Assembly: GCA_963728995.1 (NCBI GenBank)
Contig: CAVSMD010000006.1
Location: 434,001 to 498,000, forward strand
DNA: 64,000 bases
Direction: 5' to 3'
DNA from: FEN-1219 sp963728995
GTDB taxonomy: Bacteria > Pseudomonadota > Gammaproteobacteria > Steroidobacterales > Rariloculaceae
Shown: one piece after another, positions 1 to 10,402 of the stretch
How the letters are laid out: each line of letters starts with the position of its first letter
Numbering within the stretch: the first letter of the stretch is position 1
The notes under the pieces: model-generated
What the model was told of the DNA's origin: nothing
Databases searched by the model: none
Seen by the model: only the letters and a program-made list of their open reading frames with translations
Made by a program: the position numbers and the translations under genes

Positions 1-779
1 CCGTGGGTGAACGAGTCCGGCGTGACGCGCCGGCCCGCGTTGCGCTGCAGACGGTCATCACCGATTGCCTGCGCCGCCGCGAGACCCTCCTCGACGTCGC
101 CGGGCTCGAGCACCTGATCGCGTTCGTTGGCGTGGTGCGCCCAAACGCCCGCGAAGCAGTCCGCCTGCAGCTCCATGGCGACCTGCAATCTGTTCGCAGC
201 GGTTTCGCTGCCGCGCGACTGCGCAGCGCGCACTTTGTCGGCCGTGCCGAGCAGGTTCTGAACGTGGTGGCCGACCTCGTGCCCGATCACATACGCCTGG
301 GCGAAATCACCGGGGCCGCCGAGGCGCGCGAGGTCGCGGAAGAACGCCGTATCGAGGTACACCCGCCGATCCGATGGGCAGTAGAACGGACCCACGGCGG
401 AGCTGGCGTAGCCGCAAGCGGACTGCACGGCGCCATCGAACAAGGTGAGCTGCGGCGCCGAGTAGCGCGACCCAGACTGCGCGAAGATCGCGCTCCAAAT
501 GTCTTCCGTGCTGCCGAGGATCGCGGCGACGAATTGGCTCGCGTCGTCGGTCGAAGTGAGCGGCCGGCCCTCGTCGCCGCTTGGCGCACTCGAGCCCCCG
601 CCGAGCAGCATATTCACTGCTTCGGGGCCACCGAAGATGAATGCAAGCAGGAGAATGATGGCCACACCGATCCCGCCGCCACGGCGGCCGAACGACAACG
701 GAAGCCCCGTTCGCATGCCGCCGCCCGAGCCGCGCAAATCATCGACGTTGCTGCTGCGTCGCAAGCCCTTCCAGCGCAT
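1..779 (-). CDS. Neutral zinc metallopeptidase, YpfJ family (3' end cut by window)
   Basis: The open frame starts at an ATG at 777-779 and runs off the left edge, giving 259 codons with no stop. It begins with a basic, glycine-rich segment (MRWKGLRRSSNVDDLRGSGG), followed by one hydrophobic helix (about residues 35-50) that would anchor it in the inner membrane. The zinc-binding HExxH motif is H167-E168-VG-H171, inside the family's conserved block IGHEVGHHVQ. E. coli YpfJ has about 287 residues, so roughly 30 C-terminal residues are missing here. It is expected to be a membrane-anchored zinc protease with an unknown substrate. It is divergent from nothing; the next gene (histidine kinase) lies on the same strand upstream. 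Confidence 0.9.
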   Translation of the reverse strand, partial: MRWKGLRRSSNVDDLRGSGGGMRTGLPLSFGRRGGGIGVAIILLLAFIFGGPEAVNMLLGGGSSAPSGDEGRPLTSTDDASQFVAAILGSTEDIWSAIFAQSGSRYSAPQLTLFDGAVQSACGYASSAVGPFYCPSDRRVYLDTAFFRDLARLGGPGDFAQAYVIGHEVGHHVQNLLGTADKVRAAQSRGSETAANRLQVAMELQADCFAGVWAHHANERDQVLEPGDVEEGLAAAQAIGDDRLQRNAGRRVTPDSFTH

Positions 780-868
780 CGCCTTCTCCGTTGGCACGTC
801 CCAATCCTGCTTGGCAGCTTAGCGGAAGCCCGAGCGGCAGAGAACGGCGCCTATACGACAGGCACGCA

Positions 869-3031
<2,163 letters not shown>

Positions 3032-3302
3032 GCGGGCGTGCGAATGAACGTGGTTTTGTTCGACGACGGTGGCTACTTCCTAACTGCCTGTCTGTGGGTC
3101 ATGCAACGCTCGTGCGAAGGGTCCGAATATTGCCACATTTGCGTCGTTGATCGCGCTCGTCCACCGCGAGGCCGTGACGCCATGGATCCCATCCCGCTCG
3201 CGAACTATAGTGGACGGGCGTCACGGGTGGCGGTTTCCGTCCAACGCGCATCCGCCCGCGCGGCGTGGTAGCGTGTCGACAACAACTGCGCATCGCTGCT
3301 GT

Positions 3303-3932
3303 ATGCAGCCTGAAACGAGCCGCCGAAAACGCTTCTCGATGGTCCGCGAGTTCCACATGGCGGACTGGTTCACGCTCGGCAACGCGATCTGCGGCACTGG
3401 CGCGCTGTTCTCCTCGATGACGTATCTCGAGACCAAGGGCATCATGCATGTGTACATCGCGTGCGGTGCAATCGTCGCGGCGCTCGTGTTCGACGTTCTC
3501 GACGGGCGCATCGCGCGCTGGCGTCACAAGTCATCGCCGCTCGGCCGCGAGCTCGACTCGCTCTCGGATGTGATCTCGTTCGGCGTGGCCCCTGCCGTGC
3601 TCGCGTATGCGTGCGGCATGCAGGGCCTGTACGACCGCATCATCCTGGGCTACTTCGTGGCCTGCGGAGTATCGCGCCTCGCGCGCTACAACGTGACGGC
3701 CGACTCCCTCTCCGGCGGCACGGGAAAGGTCACGTATTTCGAAGGCACGCCGATCCCGACATCAATCGCACTCGTCGCCGTGCTCGCCGCAGCCGCGTTG
3801 AGCGACAGGGTGGGCGAGCACCTCTGGGGCGGAAGCATCGCGATCGGCGGCCACACGCTGCACGGGCTGTCGTTGCTGTTCGCTCTCTCTGGGTCGCTGA
3901 TGATCAGCCGCGTGCGTATCCCGAAGCTCTGA
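3303..3932 (+). CDS. pssA: CDP-alcohol phosphatidyltransferase, probable phosphatidylserine synthase
   Basis: The protein should make phosphatidylserine from CDP-diacylglycerol and serine at the inner membrane, the first step to phosphatidylethanolamine. The family signature DGx2ARx8Gx3Dx3D is complete: D67, G68, A71, R72, G81, D85, D89. Several hydrophobic segments follow it, as in the membrane-embedded PssA type. The frame is open from 3147, but the start at 3303 gives the usual PssA N-terminus (basic stretch, then FSMVREFHMADWFTLGN) and 209 residues; an ATG at 3339 is an alternative. The rlmM-like gene follows 23 bases downstream, probably co-transcribed. Phosphatidylglycerophosphate synthase is less likely given the N-terminal match. 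Confidence 0.88.
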   Translation: MQPETSRRKRFSMVREFHMADWFTLGNAICGTGALFSSMTYLETKGIMHVYIACGAIVAALVFDVLDGRIARWRHKSSPLGRELDSLSDVISFGVAPAVLAYACGMQGLYDRIILGYFVACGVSRLARYNVTADSLSGGTGKVTYFEGTPIPTSIALVAVLAAAALSDRVGEHLWGGSIAIGGHTLHGLSLLFALSGSLMISRVRIPKL

Positions 3933-3955
3933 CGCGCGCGTATACTCCGGCGCCC

Positions 3956-5044
3956 ATGGCGTCGCAGTTCCTGTTCACCGTGTGTCAGGTCGGCGCCGAG
4001 GCCGCGCTCAAGCAGGAAGTCGCGCGCCGGCAACCCAGCCTGCGTTTCGCGTTCTCGCGCGCCGGGTTCGTCACGTTTCGGCTGCCGGACGCGGTGTCGA
4101 GCGACGGCGGCTTCGGCCTTACGAGCGTGTTCGCCCGCACGTGGGGCTGGTCGCTCGGCAAGGCGCGCGGCCCCGGCGCGGAACAGCTGGCGCGCGCGTT
4201 CTGGACGACCCTCGACCAGCACTTCTCGCCGAGCCGACTCGCGGAGTTTCGACACCTGCACGTGTGGCCACGCGAACGCGTGCTGCCCGGCGACGTCGAC
4301 TTCGGTTCCGACGCGATAGAACCCGCCCGCACTGCGGGCCGCTTGATTCTCCAGCATTGGCCGCACCCGGAAACCCGCCTCGAGCTGGCGCTCAACGAAG
4401 ACGCCGCACCCGGCGAGCAGATCGTCGATTGCGTGTTGGTCGAACCGAACGAGTGGTGGCTCGGCTGGCACCGGGCGGGCGCGGTGGAGACGCGTTGGCC
4501 GGGCGGCGTGCCGAGCATCGTGCCGCCCCCGAACATGCTCTCGCGCGCCTACCTCAAGCTCGCAGAAGCGCTGCTCTGGTCCGAGCTGCCGATTGCACGC
4601 GGCGACCGCTGCCTTGAGGTGGGCAGCGCACCTGGTGGTGCGTGTCAACTATTACTCGAGCGCGGCTGCCAGGTGCTCGGCGTCGACCCGGCGGAAATGG
4701 ACCCGCTCGTGCTCGCGAACCCGCACTTCACGCACCTGCGTGCGCACGCCAAGGACTTGAAGCGGAGCCTGTTCAAGGACTGCCGTTGGCTCATGGCCGA
4801 CGCCAATGTCGCTCCGAAGTACACGCTCGACACCGTCGAGGCGATCGTCACGCACCGTGGGACGCGCTTCGAAGGCCTGTTGCTCACGCTGAAGCTCACG
4901 GATCCGCGGCTCGTCGCGCAGCTACCGGCGTTCCACAAGCGCATCCGCTCTTGGGGTTTTCAGCACGTGCGTGCGCGCCAGCTCGCATACAACCGCCAGG
5001 AAGTGTGCGTCGCGGCCAGCGCGCGCGAGGGGGTGTTGAGCTAA
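3956..5044 (+). CDS. rlmM: RlmM-like 23S rRNA 2'-O-methyltransferase
   Basis: The 362-residue product matches the length of E. coli RlmM (366), which 2'-O-methylates C2498 of 23S rRNA. The C-terminal half is a Rossmann methyltransferase with the SAM motif LEVGSAPGG (residues 220-228), preceded by the RlmM/FtsJ-typical SRAYLKLAEAL. The family's C-terminal signature is seen as RARQLAYNRQEVCVAA, close to ARQLYHDREEVTV of E. coli. The N-terminal half would be the THUMP-like RNA-binding part and is more divergent. The start is the ATG at 3956, 23 bases after pssA. It may methylate the same base as E. coli RlmM, but the divergence leaves some doubt about the exact site. Confidence 0.82.
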   Translation: MASQFLFTVCQVGAEAALKQEVARRQPSLRFAFSRAGFVTFRLPDAVSSDGGFGLTSVFARTWGWSLGKARGPGAEQLARAFWTTLDQHFSPSRLAEFRHLHVWPRERVLPGDVDFGSDAIEPARTAGRLILQHWPHPETRLELALNEDAAPGEQIVDCVLVEPNEWWLGWHRAGAVETRWPGGVPSIVPPPNMLSRAYLKLAEALLWSELPIARGDRCLEVGSAPGGACQLLLERGCQVLGVDPAEMDPLVLANPHFTHLRAHAKDLKRSLFKDCRWLMADANVAPKYTLDTVEAIVTHRGTRFEGLLLTLKLTDPRLVAQLPAFHKRIRSWGFQHVRARQLAYNRQEVCVAASAREGVLS

Positions 5045-5145
5045 GAGATCTCGGCAGGCAGCGCACGTCACTGGCTGGCGCCGCTACGCGTGGCTGTTGC
5101 CGCGGGCGCCGACGGCGCGCGCGCGTTTCGCCAAGGCTTGGCGGG

Positions 5146-5667
5146 CTACTTGCAGCGGTTCTCGGCCACTCTCGGTCGCCACTTCCGATGGCAGTGGACG
5201 CAGGCATCGTTTATCGTTTCCGAGAGCTCGATCATCTTGTCCCGATCTTTCGCTTGGGCCGCGGTATAGGCTTGCAGACCGGCATCGCGAAGCTCCTCCA
5301 CGAACATCGGCCAGGCGGGGTCATCGAGTGGCGCAGGCGCGCCGTTCGAGCAGGCGCGACCCGTGACCAACAACAGGTTGGCGGACTCCGCGAGAGCCAA
5401 CCCCGAGTTCTCGATGGCTTGCCATCCCCCAAAAACGCTCACGAGCGGATCCGTGGCCATCGCCGGGTCCAGGCTCGGTGGGCGCTCCAGCGCTCCCGGA
5501 TCCTCGGTTTGCGCCGAGAACAGCACATTGGCCGCCGGATACACGACGCCCTGCATGAGTTGGTTCAACGTCGCATGAACCTCAAGACCCGCCATCGGCG
5601 GCGACGTTTGAGTGCACGACAGGCACATCGCGGGCGCGAGGACAAGAGTCAGCGCTTTTCTGAACAT
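5146..5667 (-). CDS. Exported cytochrome c'-like protein with C-terminal CxxCH
   Basis: This 173-residue protein starts with a signal sequence (MFRKALTLVLAPAMCLSC). C18 could be a lipid attachment site, though the residue at -3 is a cysteine, so the lipobox is imperfect. The body is predicted helical, and a single heme c-binding motif CVHCH (C156, C159, H160) lies 14 residues from the C-terminus. A C-terminal motif after a four-helix body is the arrangement of cytochrome c' proteins. The frame is open up to 5835, but the ATG at 5667 places the signal peptide correctly. It is convergent with rlmM. Its electron partner is unknown. Confidence 0.75.
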   Translation of the reverse strand: MFRKALTLVLAPAMCLSCTQTSPPMAGLEVHATLNQLMQGVVYPAANVLFSAQTEDPGALERPPSLDPAMATDPLVSVFGGWQAIENSGLALAESANLLLVTGRACSNGAPAPLDDPAWPMFVEELRDAGLQAYTAAQAKDRDKMIELSETINDACVHCHRKWRPRVAENRCK

Positions 5668-5834
5668 GCGCGCAGCGTAGGGGAACGATGTGGCGGGCGC
5701 AACGGAAGGGGAGAGCGAATCCGCTGCGCCGGTCAGCGTCGATCGGCAGGAACATCGGTGCGCGGCGTTTGCGTGCGTCGTTGGCCGTGTGACAGACTCT
5801 CGCGGCGTCCATGCTTCGAACACTGGGGAAAACA

Positions 5835-6749
5835 ATGAACCGACGCTCCATCTCGTCGTTCGCGAGGCTGTCGTTTGCGCTCACGCTCCTCGCGCCGCTC
5901 GCCGTGCGGGCGCAGGCGCCACAGGATTTCAGCAAGGTCGAGATCAAGACCACGAAGCTCGCCGACAACTTCTACACGCTCGAAGGTCAAGGCGGCACGA
6001 TCGGTGTTCTCGCAGGACCCGACGGCGTACTCATGGTGGACTCGCAATTCGCTCCGCTGTCCGAGAAGATCGCCGCGGCCATCAGAGAGATCTCGGACCG
6101 TCCCATCCGGTTCCTCGTCAACACACACGTCCACGGCGATCACACGGGCGGCGACGAAAACTTCGGCAAGATGGGCGTGACGATTCTCGCTCGCGAGAAC
6201 CTGCGAAACCGGCTCGAACATCCGAACCCCGGTGCGAATGGTCAGCCCGGCGTGCCGATGCCGCCGGCGGGCTTGCCGGTCATCACCTACGACGCGCCGC
6301 TCACGCTGCGGTTGAACGGCGAGGAAATTCGCCTGATACCCGCCCCGAAGGCGCATACGGATGGCGACACGTTCGTGCAGTTCGCGAACGCGAACGTCAT
6401 CATGACGGGCGATTTCTATCGCTCGATTCAGTTCCCGAACATCGATCGCACCAACGGCGGGTCGCTGCCCGGGCTGATCGACGCGCTGAACGCCGTGATC
6501 GCGGCTGCCGGGCCGGCGACGAAGATCGTCCCCGGCCACGGTCCGGTGGTCGACCGTGCGGCCGTCACGGCGCACCGCGACATGGTGCTCGCGATTCGCG
6601 ACAAGGTGGCCAAGCTCGTGCAGGAAGGGAAGACCCAGGAGCAGGTCATGGCCGCCAAGCCGACGGCCGACTACGACGCCAAGGTGCAACAGCCCGGCAC
6701 GACGGCGGACCGATTCATCGGCCAGCTCTATGCGGAGCTGAAGAAGTAG
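5835..6749 (+). CDS. Exported metallo-beta-lactamase-fold hydrolase
   Basis: The 304-residue product has a signal peptide ending near AVRAQA and a metallo-beta-lactamase fold. The zinc ligands are H98-x-H100-x-D102-H103 within THVHGDHTGG. Further family ligands appear as AKAHTDGDT and VPGHGPVVD. The start at 5835 is preceded by GGGGAA; an in-frame upstream ATG at 5811 would place extra residues before the signal peptide. The family includes subclass B3-like lactamases and many lactone or ester hydrolases, and nothing here decides the substrate. The luciferase-like gene starts seven bases after its stop, so the two are likely co-transcribed. Confidence 0.87.
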   Translation: MNRRSISSFARLSFALTLLAPLAVRAQAPQDFSKVEIKTTKLADNFYTLEGQGGTIGVLAGPDGVLMVDSQFAPLSEKIAAAIREISDRPIRFLVNTHVHGDHTGGDENFGKMGVTILARENLRNRLEHPNPGANGQPGVPMPPAGLPVITYDAPLTLRLNGEEIRLIPAPKAHTDGDTFVQFANANVIMTGDFYRSIQFPNIDRTNGGSLPGLIDALNAVIAAAGPATKIVPGHGPVVDRAAVTAHRDMVLAIRDKVAKLVQEGKTQEQVMAAKPTADYDAKVQQPGTTADRFIGQLYAELKK

Positions 6750-6756
6750 GCGCCTC

Positions 6757-7782
6757 TTGAAGAAGATCGGGTTCCTCTCGTTCGGGCACTGGACGCCGTC
6801 GCCGCACTCGCAGGTGCGCACGGGGGCCGACGCGCTCACGCAGTCGATCGAGCTCGCGGTCGCCGCCGAGGAGCTCGGCGCCGACGGCGCGTACTTCCGC
6901 GTGCATCACTTCGCGCGTCAGCTCGGCTCGCCGTTCCCTCTGCTCGCCGCAGTGGGTGCGCGCACGAAGAAAATCGAGATCGGCACGGCCGTGATCGACA
7001 TGCGCTACGAGAATCCGCTGTACATGGCCGAAGACGCGGGCGCCGCCGACCTGATCGCGGGCGGCAGGCTGCAGCTCGGCATCAGTCGTGGATCCCCGGA
7101 GCAAGTGATCGACGGCTGGCGCTACTTTGGTTACGCGCCGCAGGAAGGCCAGACCGACACCGACATGGCGCGCCATCATACGGAGGTGTTCCTCGAAGTG
7201 CTGAAGGGCGAGGGGTTCGCGCAACCGAATCCGCGGCCGATGTTCCCGAACCCGCCGGGGCTCTTGCGCGTGGAGCCGCACTCGGAAGGGCTGCGCGAGC
7301 GGATCTGGTGGGGCTCGAGCTCGAACGCCACGTCCGAGTGGGCTGCGGGGCTCGGCTTGAACCTCCAAAGCTCGACACTCAAGACCGACGAGAGCGGTGA
7401 GCCGCTGCACGTGCAGCAGCGCAAGCAGATCGAGGCGTACCGCGAGGCCTGGAAGAAGGCCGGGCATGCACGCGAGCCGCGCGTGTCGGTGAGCCGCAGT
7501 ATCTTCGCACTCGTCGACGACCGCGATCGCGCGTACTTCGGCGGTCGCGGCGGCGAGGAGCAGGACCAGATCGGCTACATCGACGCGAACACTCGCGCGA
7601 TCTTCGGCCGCTCGTACGCGGCCGAGCCCGGCGCGCTCGTGAAGCAGCTCGCCGCGGACGAGGCGATTGCGGCCGCGGACACGCTGTTACTCACGGTGCC
7701 GAACCAGCTCGGAGTCGAATACAACGCCCACGCGCTGAAGAGCATTCTCGAGTACGTTGCGCCCGAGCTCGGCTGGCGCTGA
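6757..7782 (+). CDS. LLM-class (luciferase-like) flavin-dependent oxidoreductase
   Basis: This 341-residue TIM-barrel enzyme should use reduced flavin (F420 or FMN) to oxidise or reduce a small organic molecule. The N-terminus MKKIGFLSFGHW and the blocks GADGAYFRVHHFA, RLQLGISRG and WWGSSSNATS are typical of the family. The start is a TTG at 6757, seven bases after the preceding stop. The segment at 7331-7410 and part of 7648-7683 recur as a damaged copy at about 10.21-10.33 kb, including 33 identical bases (7378-7410). The substrate is not evident. Co-transcription with the upstream metallo-hydrolase suggests both act on one compound. Confidence 0.87.
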   Translation: MKKIGFLSFGHWTPSPHSQVRTGADALTQSIELAVAAEELGADGAYFRVHHFARQLGSPFPLLAAVGARTKKIEIGTAVIDMRYENPLYMAEDAGAADLIAGGRLQLGISRGSPEQVIDGWRYFGYAPQEGQTDTDMARHHTEVFLEVLKGEGFAQPNPRPMFPNPPGLLRVEPHSEGLRERIWWGSSSNATSEWAAGLGLNLQSSTLKTDESGEPLHVQQRKQIEAYREAWKKAGHAREPRVSVSRSIFALVDDRDRAYFGGRGGEEQDQIGYIDANTRAIFGRSYAAEPGALVKQLAADEAIAAADTLLLTVPNQLGVEYNAHALKSILEYVAPELGWR

Positions 7783-7795
7783 GCCGCCCTTCGGT

Positions 7796-8341
7796 TTATT
7801 CCTTCCAGCCTTCCGGCAGCGCCGTGCCGCCTTTGATCAGACGTGTCTTGTAACGCCAGTGACCGTCGACTTTGGCGAAGGTGCTGTATTCCTTGCCCTG
7901 CGTGATGACCTTGACCTGATCGCCCTGCTTCTCGATCACGTACTCGGTGTAAACGAGCTGCGCAGTCGCCGTCTTGCCGTGCACGACGATGAGCGGGTTG
8001 TCCACCGCTACGATGAAGGAATAGCGTGGCGGGGGAGGCGGACGCGGCGGCTGCCCCGGTGCGCGACCGTAGGCCTGCATGATGCCGTCCTTGCCTTTGA
8101 AATGACGCTCGCCAAGGATCAGTTCGGCGTCGTCCGCATAGAAGTCCGCGAAGTTCTCGGCGTTCTCCCGGCCAAAATTGTTGTAGTAACGCGTTATTAG
8201 ATCCTGGATCTGCAGGCGATCGACGAGTGTTTCGGCGTTGACCTCCTCTGCGCGTGCGCCCGCGCTGATGGTCAGTGCGACACAGGCGACGCTCAACGCG
8301 CCCAGCAGTGTCGTGCGTAAAGAGTTTGCGATTGCTTTCAT
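7796..8341 (-). CDS. Exported SnoaL-like/NTF2-fold protein
   Basis: The 181-residue product has a signal peptide (hydrophobic stretch up to about SAGARA) and a single NTF2-like domain of the SnoaL type, seen in the helix-rich start LVDRLQIQDLITRYYNNF and the strand pattern near the C-terminus (YSTFAKVDGHWRYKTRLI). A proline-rich loop (PGQPPRPPPPPR) is unusual. The start at 8341 has GGGGGA seven bases upstream; the frame continues beyond it without a better start. Such domains are polyketide/steroid isomerases, dehydratases or non-enzymatic binding modules; no catalytic residue can be assigned. It is convergent with the luciferase-like gene (13 bases apart) and lies downstream of the lipoprotein gene. 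Confidence 0.8.
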   Translation of the reverse strand: MKAIANSLRTTLLGALSVACVALTISAGARAEEVNAETLVDRLQIQDLITRYYNNFGRENAENFADFYADDAELILGERHFKGKDGIMQAYGRAPGQPPRPPPPPRYSFIVAVDNPLIVVHGKTATAQLVYTEYVIEKQGDQVKVITQGKEYSTFAKVDGHWRYKTRLIKGGTALPEGWKE

Positions 8342-8447
8342 TTGAGTGACTCCCCCTGATTTTTCGAGTGCTCGCTCAAGACAGCATAGACCAAACGAAC
8401 GACGAGGAGCCCGGCGATGTCGCCGATCACCCGCGCCATCGTGCCCG

Positions 8448-9542
8448 TCACTCCCACCCGGTGGGCGAGTTGTACGGTGCGGTGAAGCCCATGGCCTCGA
8501 TTTCATGTATGAGTCCGTCCGCACCAACCTTGAAGATGTGTGCCGCCGGCAGGTCGAACGGCGCGAACGGCATGTTCTTCTCGTTGCGTTCGCTGGTGGA
8601 CCCGTCCGTGTTCTTGACCAGGTAGGGCAGGTTGTTCATCGGGTGACGAAAGTGCGAAAGCCCCATCACCAGTCCCGTCTGGGGATCCGCGGCGAACACC
8701 CGGCGGTTCTCGATTCGGTCGATGTACTGGAACGTATTGCTGTTGAGCTGCTGTCGGCAGTCCCGCGCCACCTGGGGCGTAGCTGCCGCGCCGGGAATGG
8801 CGGGGGCGGCAGACGGCTTGCCGCTCGCGGTGATCATGCCGTTTTCGTGGCGTTCGCAGTCAGGCGCGAAGGGCGCCAGCTCGCCGTTGTTGTCGTCCAG
8901 CGCATCGTAGTAGGAGGCACCGATCTCGATCAGCTCGTCGTGCGATTTGCGCTGCGCGGGTGGTACCTCGGTGAATATGCCGGGCCGGGGAGCCTGCAGG
9001 TTGACCATCTGCGCTTCGCGCACCCCTGAATACAGATGCTCGGCTTCCGTGACCTTGCGGCGGGCGTCGAGCTTGAGCCGGATGGCGATGATGACGGGTT
9101 GCTCGACGGGGGGATTGTTCGCCGCGAATTCTGCGCGCTGCTCGGCAGACGACCCCTGCGGGGCTTGCGCGGGCCCCATGTAGGTCATCATCGCCAGATA
9201 TCCGGCGGTCTGGTTGACCTCATCCGGCACGTGGATGGCGAATGTGCTGGGTCCCTTCACGATGCTCTTCCACAACCCTTCCCCCGGCTTGGACCTCGTG
9301 GCGTTCTCGACGAACACGATCTCGTCTGACAACGGTGCCTTGGCAACGTCGTGTGCCACCAGCGCCGCAACATAGGCATCCGTGATGTCGATCAGGCACT
9401 GGCGGTTGCACGCACCCGAGGCCGCTGCTGAATTCGTCGTCGCTGGTGCGGTATCCGAAGTCTTGCTGCAGGCGCCAAGCGCCAGTAGGGCAAACGTTGT
9501 CGCCGCTGCAGCAAAGTATCGTCCCGTGTTCCTGATAAGCAT
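8448..9542 (-). CDS. Predicted lipoprotein of unknown function
   Basis: The 364-residue protein has a lipoprotein signal with lipobox LGAC (C25) followed by a low-complexity Ser/Thr/Ala linker. I do not recognise the family with certainty. It has two similar-looking halves: residues about 45-180 with CNRQCLIDITDAYVAAL and 205-364 with HDELIEIGASYYDALDDNNG, each resembling an NTF2-like helix-then-strand layout. The conserved-looking pattern FAPDCERHENG sits in the second half. The downstream gene is also NTF2-like, which suggests a shared role for small-molecule binding or turnover in the envelope. It lies 106 bases upstream of that gene on the same strand. Confidence 0.75.
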   Translation of the reverse strand: MLIRNTGRYFAAAATTFALLALGACSKTSDTAPATTNSAAASGACNRQCLIDITDAYVAALVAHDVAKAPLSDEIVFVENATRSKPGEGLWKSIVKGPSTFAIHVPDEVNQTAGYLAMMTYMGPAQAPQGSSAEQRAEFAANNPPVEQPVIIAIRLKLDARRKVTEAEHLYSGVREAQMVNLQAPRPGIFTEVPPAQRKSHDELIEIGASYYDALDDNNGELAPFAPDCERHENGMITASGKPSAAPAIPGAAATPQVARDCRQQLNSNTFQYIDRIENRRVFAADPQTGLVMGLSHFRHPMNNLPYLVKNTDGSTSERNEKNMPFAPFDLPAAHIFKVGADGLIHEIEAMGFTAPYNSPTGWE

Positions 9543-9619
9543 GAGGCCCCCCTGCGTTATAGCGTCGCGATCCCCGGGCGTAGACGGGGCCGCCTGCCGG
9601 CGGCCGGTCTCACCGAAGC

Positions 9620-10159
9620 TTACTTCAGCCTGGATGCAATCTTATCCAGGCCCGCTTGCGTGCAGACCTCATCCTTGTCGCCGCCGGGCGCGCCCGACAC
9701 GGACAGCGCACCGATGATCTCGCCGCCCACCTTGATGGGCAATGCGCCCCGACGCGCGGTACCGATCTTGGGGTCGGCCTTCACTTCCGCGTCCAGTGCC
9801 GCATCCGTCTTGACGCGATCGGCGATGTCACCGCTCGGCACCTTGTACTTGATGGTGGTCGTCGTCTTGGTGAGGCCGATCATCTGCGTCCGCTCGGGAG
9901 CCCCGTCAGAGGACAGCATCGCGACCGGCACCCCGGCGGAATCGACCACGGTCGCCGTGGTCTTGTAGCCATTCGCCAGGCAGACGGCGATCGCGGTCTG
10001 CGCGGCCTCCACGGCCAGTGCCAGCGCCGGGCCGCGGGCGCGGGGTGCAGCAGGCGGCGGTGTGCCGGGGGCCGCGGCGGATGCCGGAGCCTGCGCCATG
10101 GCGGAGGCAGCAGCGGCGCTGGCACACAGTGCGAGCGCGAAACGGGTGAGTGCCTGCAT
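9620..10159 (-). CDS. Exported GlcG/HbpS-like protein
   Basis: The 179-residue protein begins with a signal peptide (MQALTRFALALCASAAAASAMAQA) and a proline/alanine linker, then a GlcG/HbpS domain. Family hallmarks visible are AVEAAQTAIAVC, VVDSAGVPVAMLSSDGA, and GALPIKVGGEIIGALSVSGAPGG with the C-terminal DEVCTQAGLDKI. Related proteins bind heme or small organic ligands outside the cytoplasm. The ATG at 10159 is preceded by AAGGA. The frame is open on this strand for another 1.5 kb, but that part is antisense to a clear LuxR-type gene and is not coding. Confidence 0.86.
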   Translation of the reverse strand: MQALTRFALALCASAAAASAMAQAPASAAAPGTPPPAAPRARGPALALAVEAAQTAIAVCLANGYKTTATVVDSAGVPVAMLSSDGAPERTQMIGLTKTTTTIKYKVPSGDIADRVKTDAALDAEVKADPKIGTARRGALPIKVGGEIIGALSVSGAPGGDKDEVCTQAGLDKIASRLK

Positions 10160-10209
10160 GAGAAGGTGTCCTTGTGTAAGTGTCCGAAAAAATGCTTCTC
10201 GAAGGGTAA

Positions 10210-10332
10210 CCCGAAAGTGGGCCGCGGGGGTCGGTCTGAACCTCGAGAACCCCACGCTCAAGACCGACGAGAGCGGTGAGCCGCTGCACGGCAGTAGCTT
10301 GCCGCGGACGAGGCCATTGGCCGCGGACACGC
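10210..10332 (+). pseudogene. Relic of an LLM-class oxidoreductase gene
   Basis: This stretch translates to WAAGVGLNLENPTLKTDESGEPLH and then, after a deletion, to a degraded AADEAIAAADT-like segment. Both pieces match the intact gene at 6757-7782 in the same order: 10212-10289 matches 7333-7410 with 33 identical bases (10257-10289 = 7378-7410), and 10298-10331 matches 7648-7683. About 240 bases between the two pieces are missing, and no start, stop or remaining frame is left. It is in the same orientation as the intact gene and sits between the GlcG/HbpS-like gene and the LuxR-type gene. Confidence 0.85.
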
Positions 10333-10402
10333 CCCCGCCTTCCATGTCCTGCGGCCGATGATTTGGTAGTGTTGCGCACAGGAGGCACGCTGGCAGACAC
10401 GA

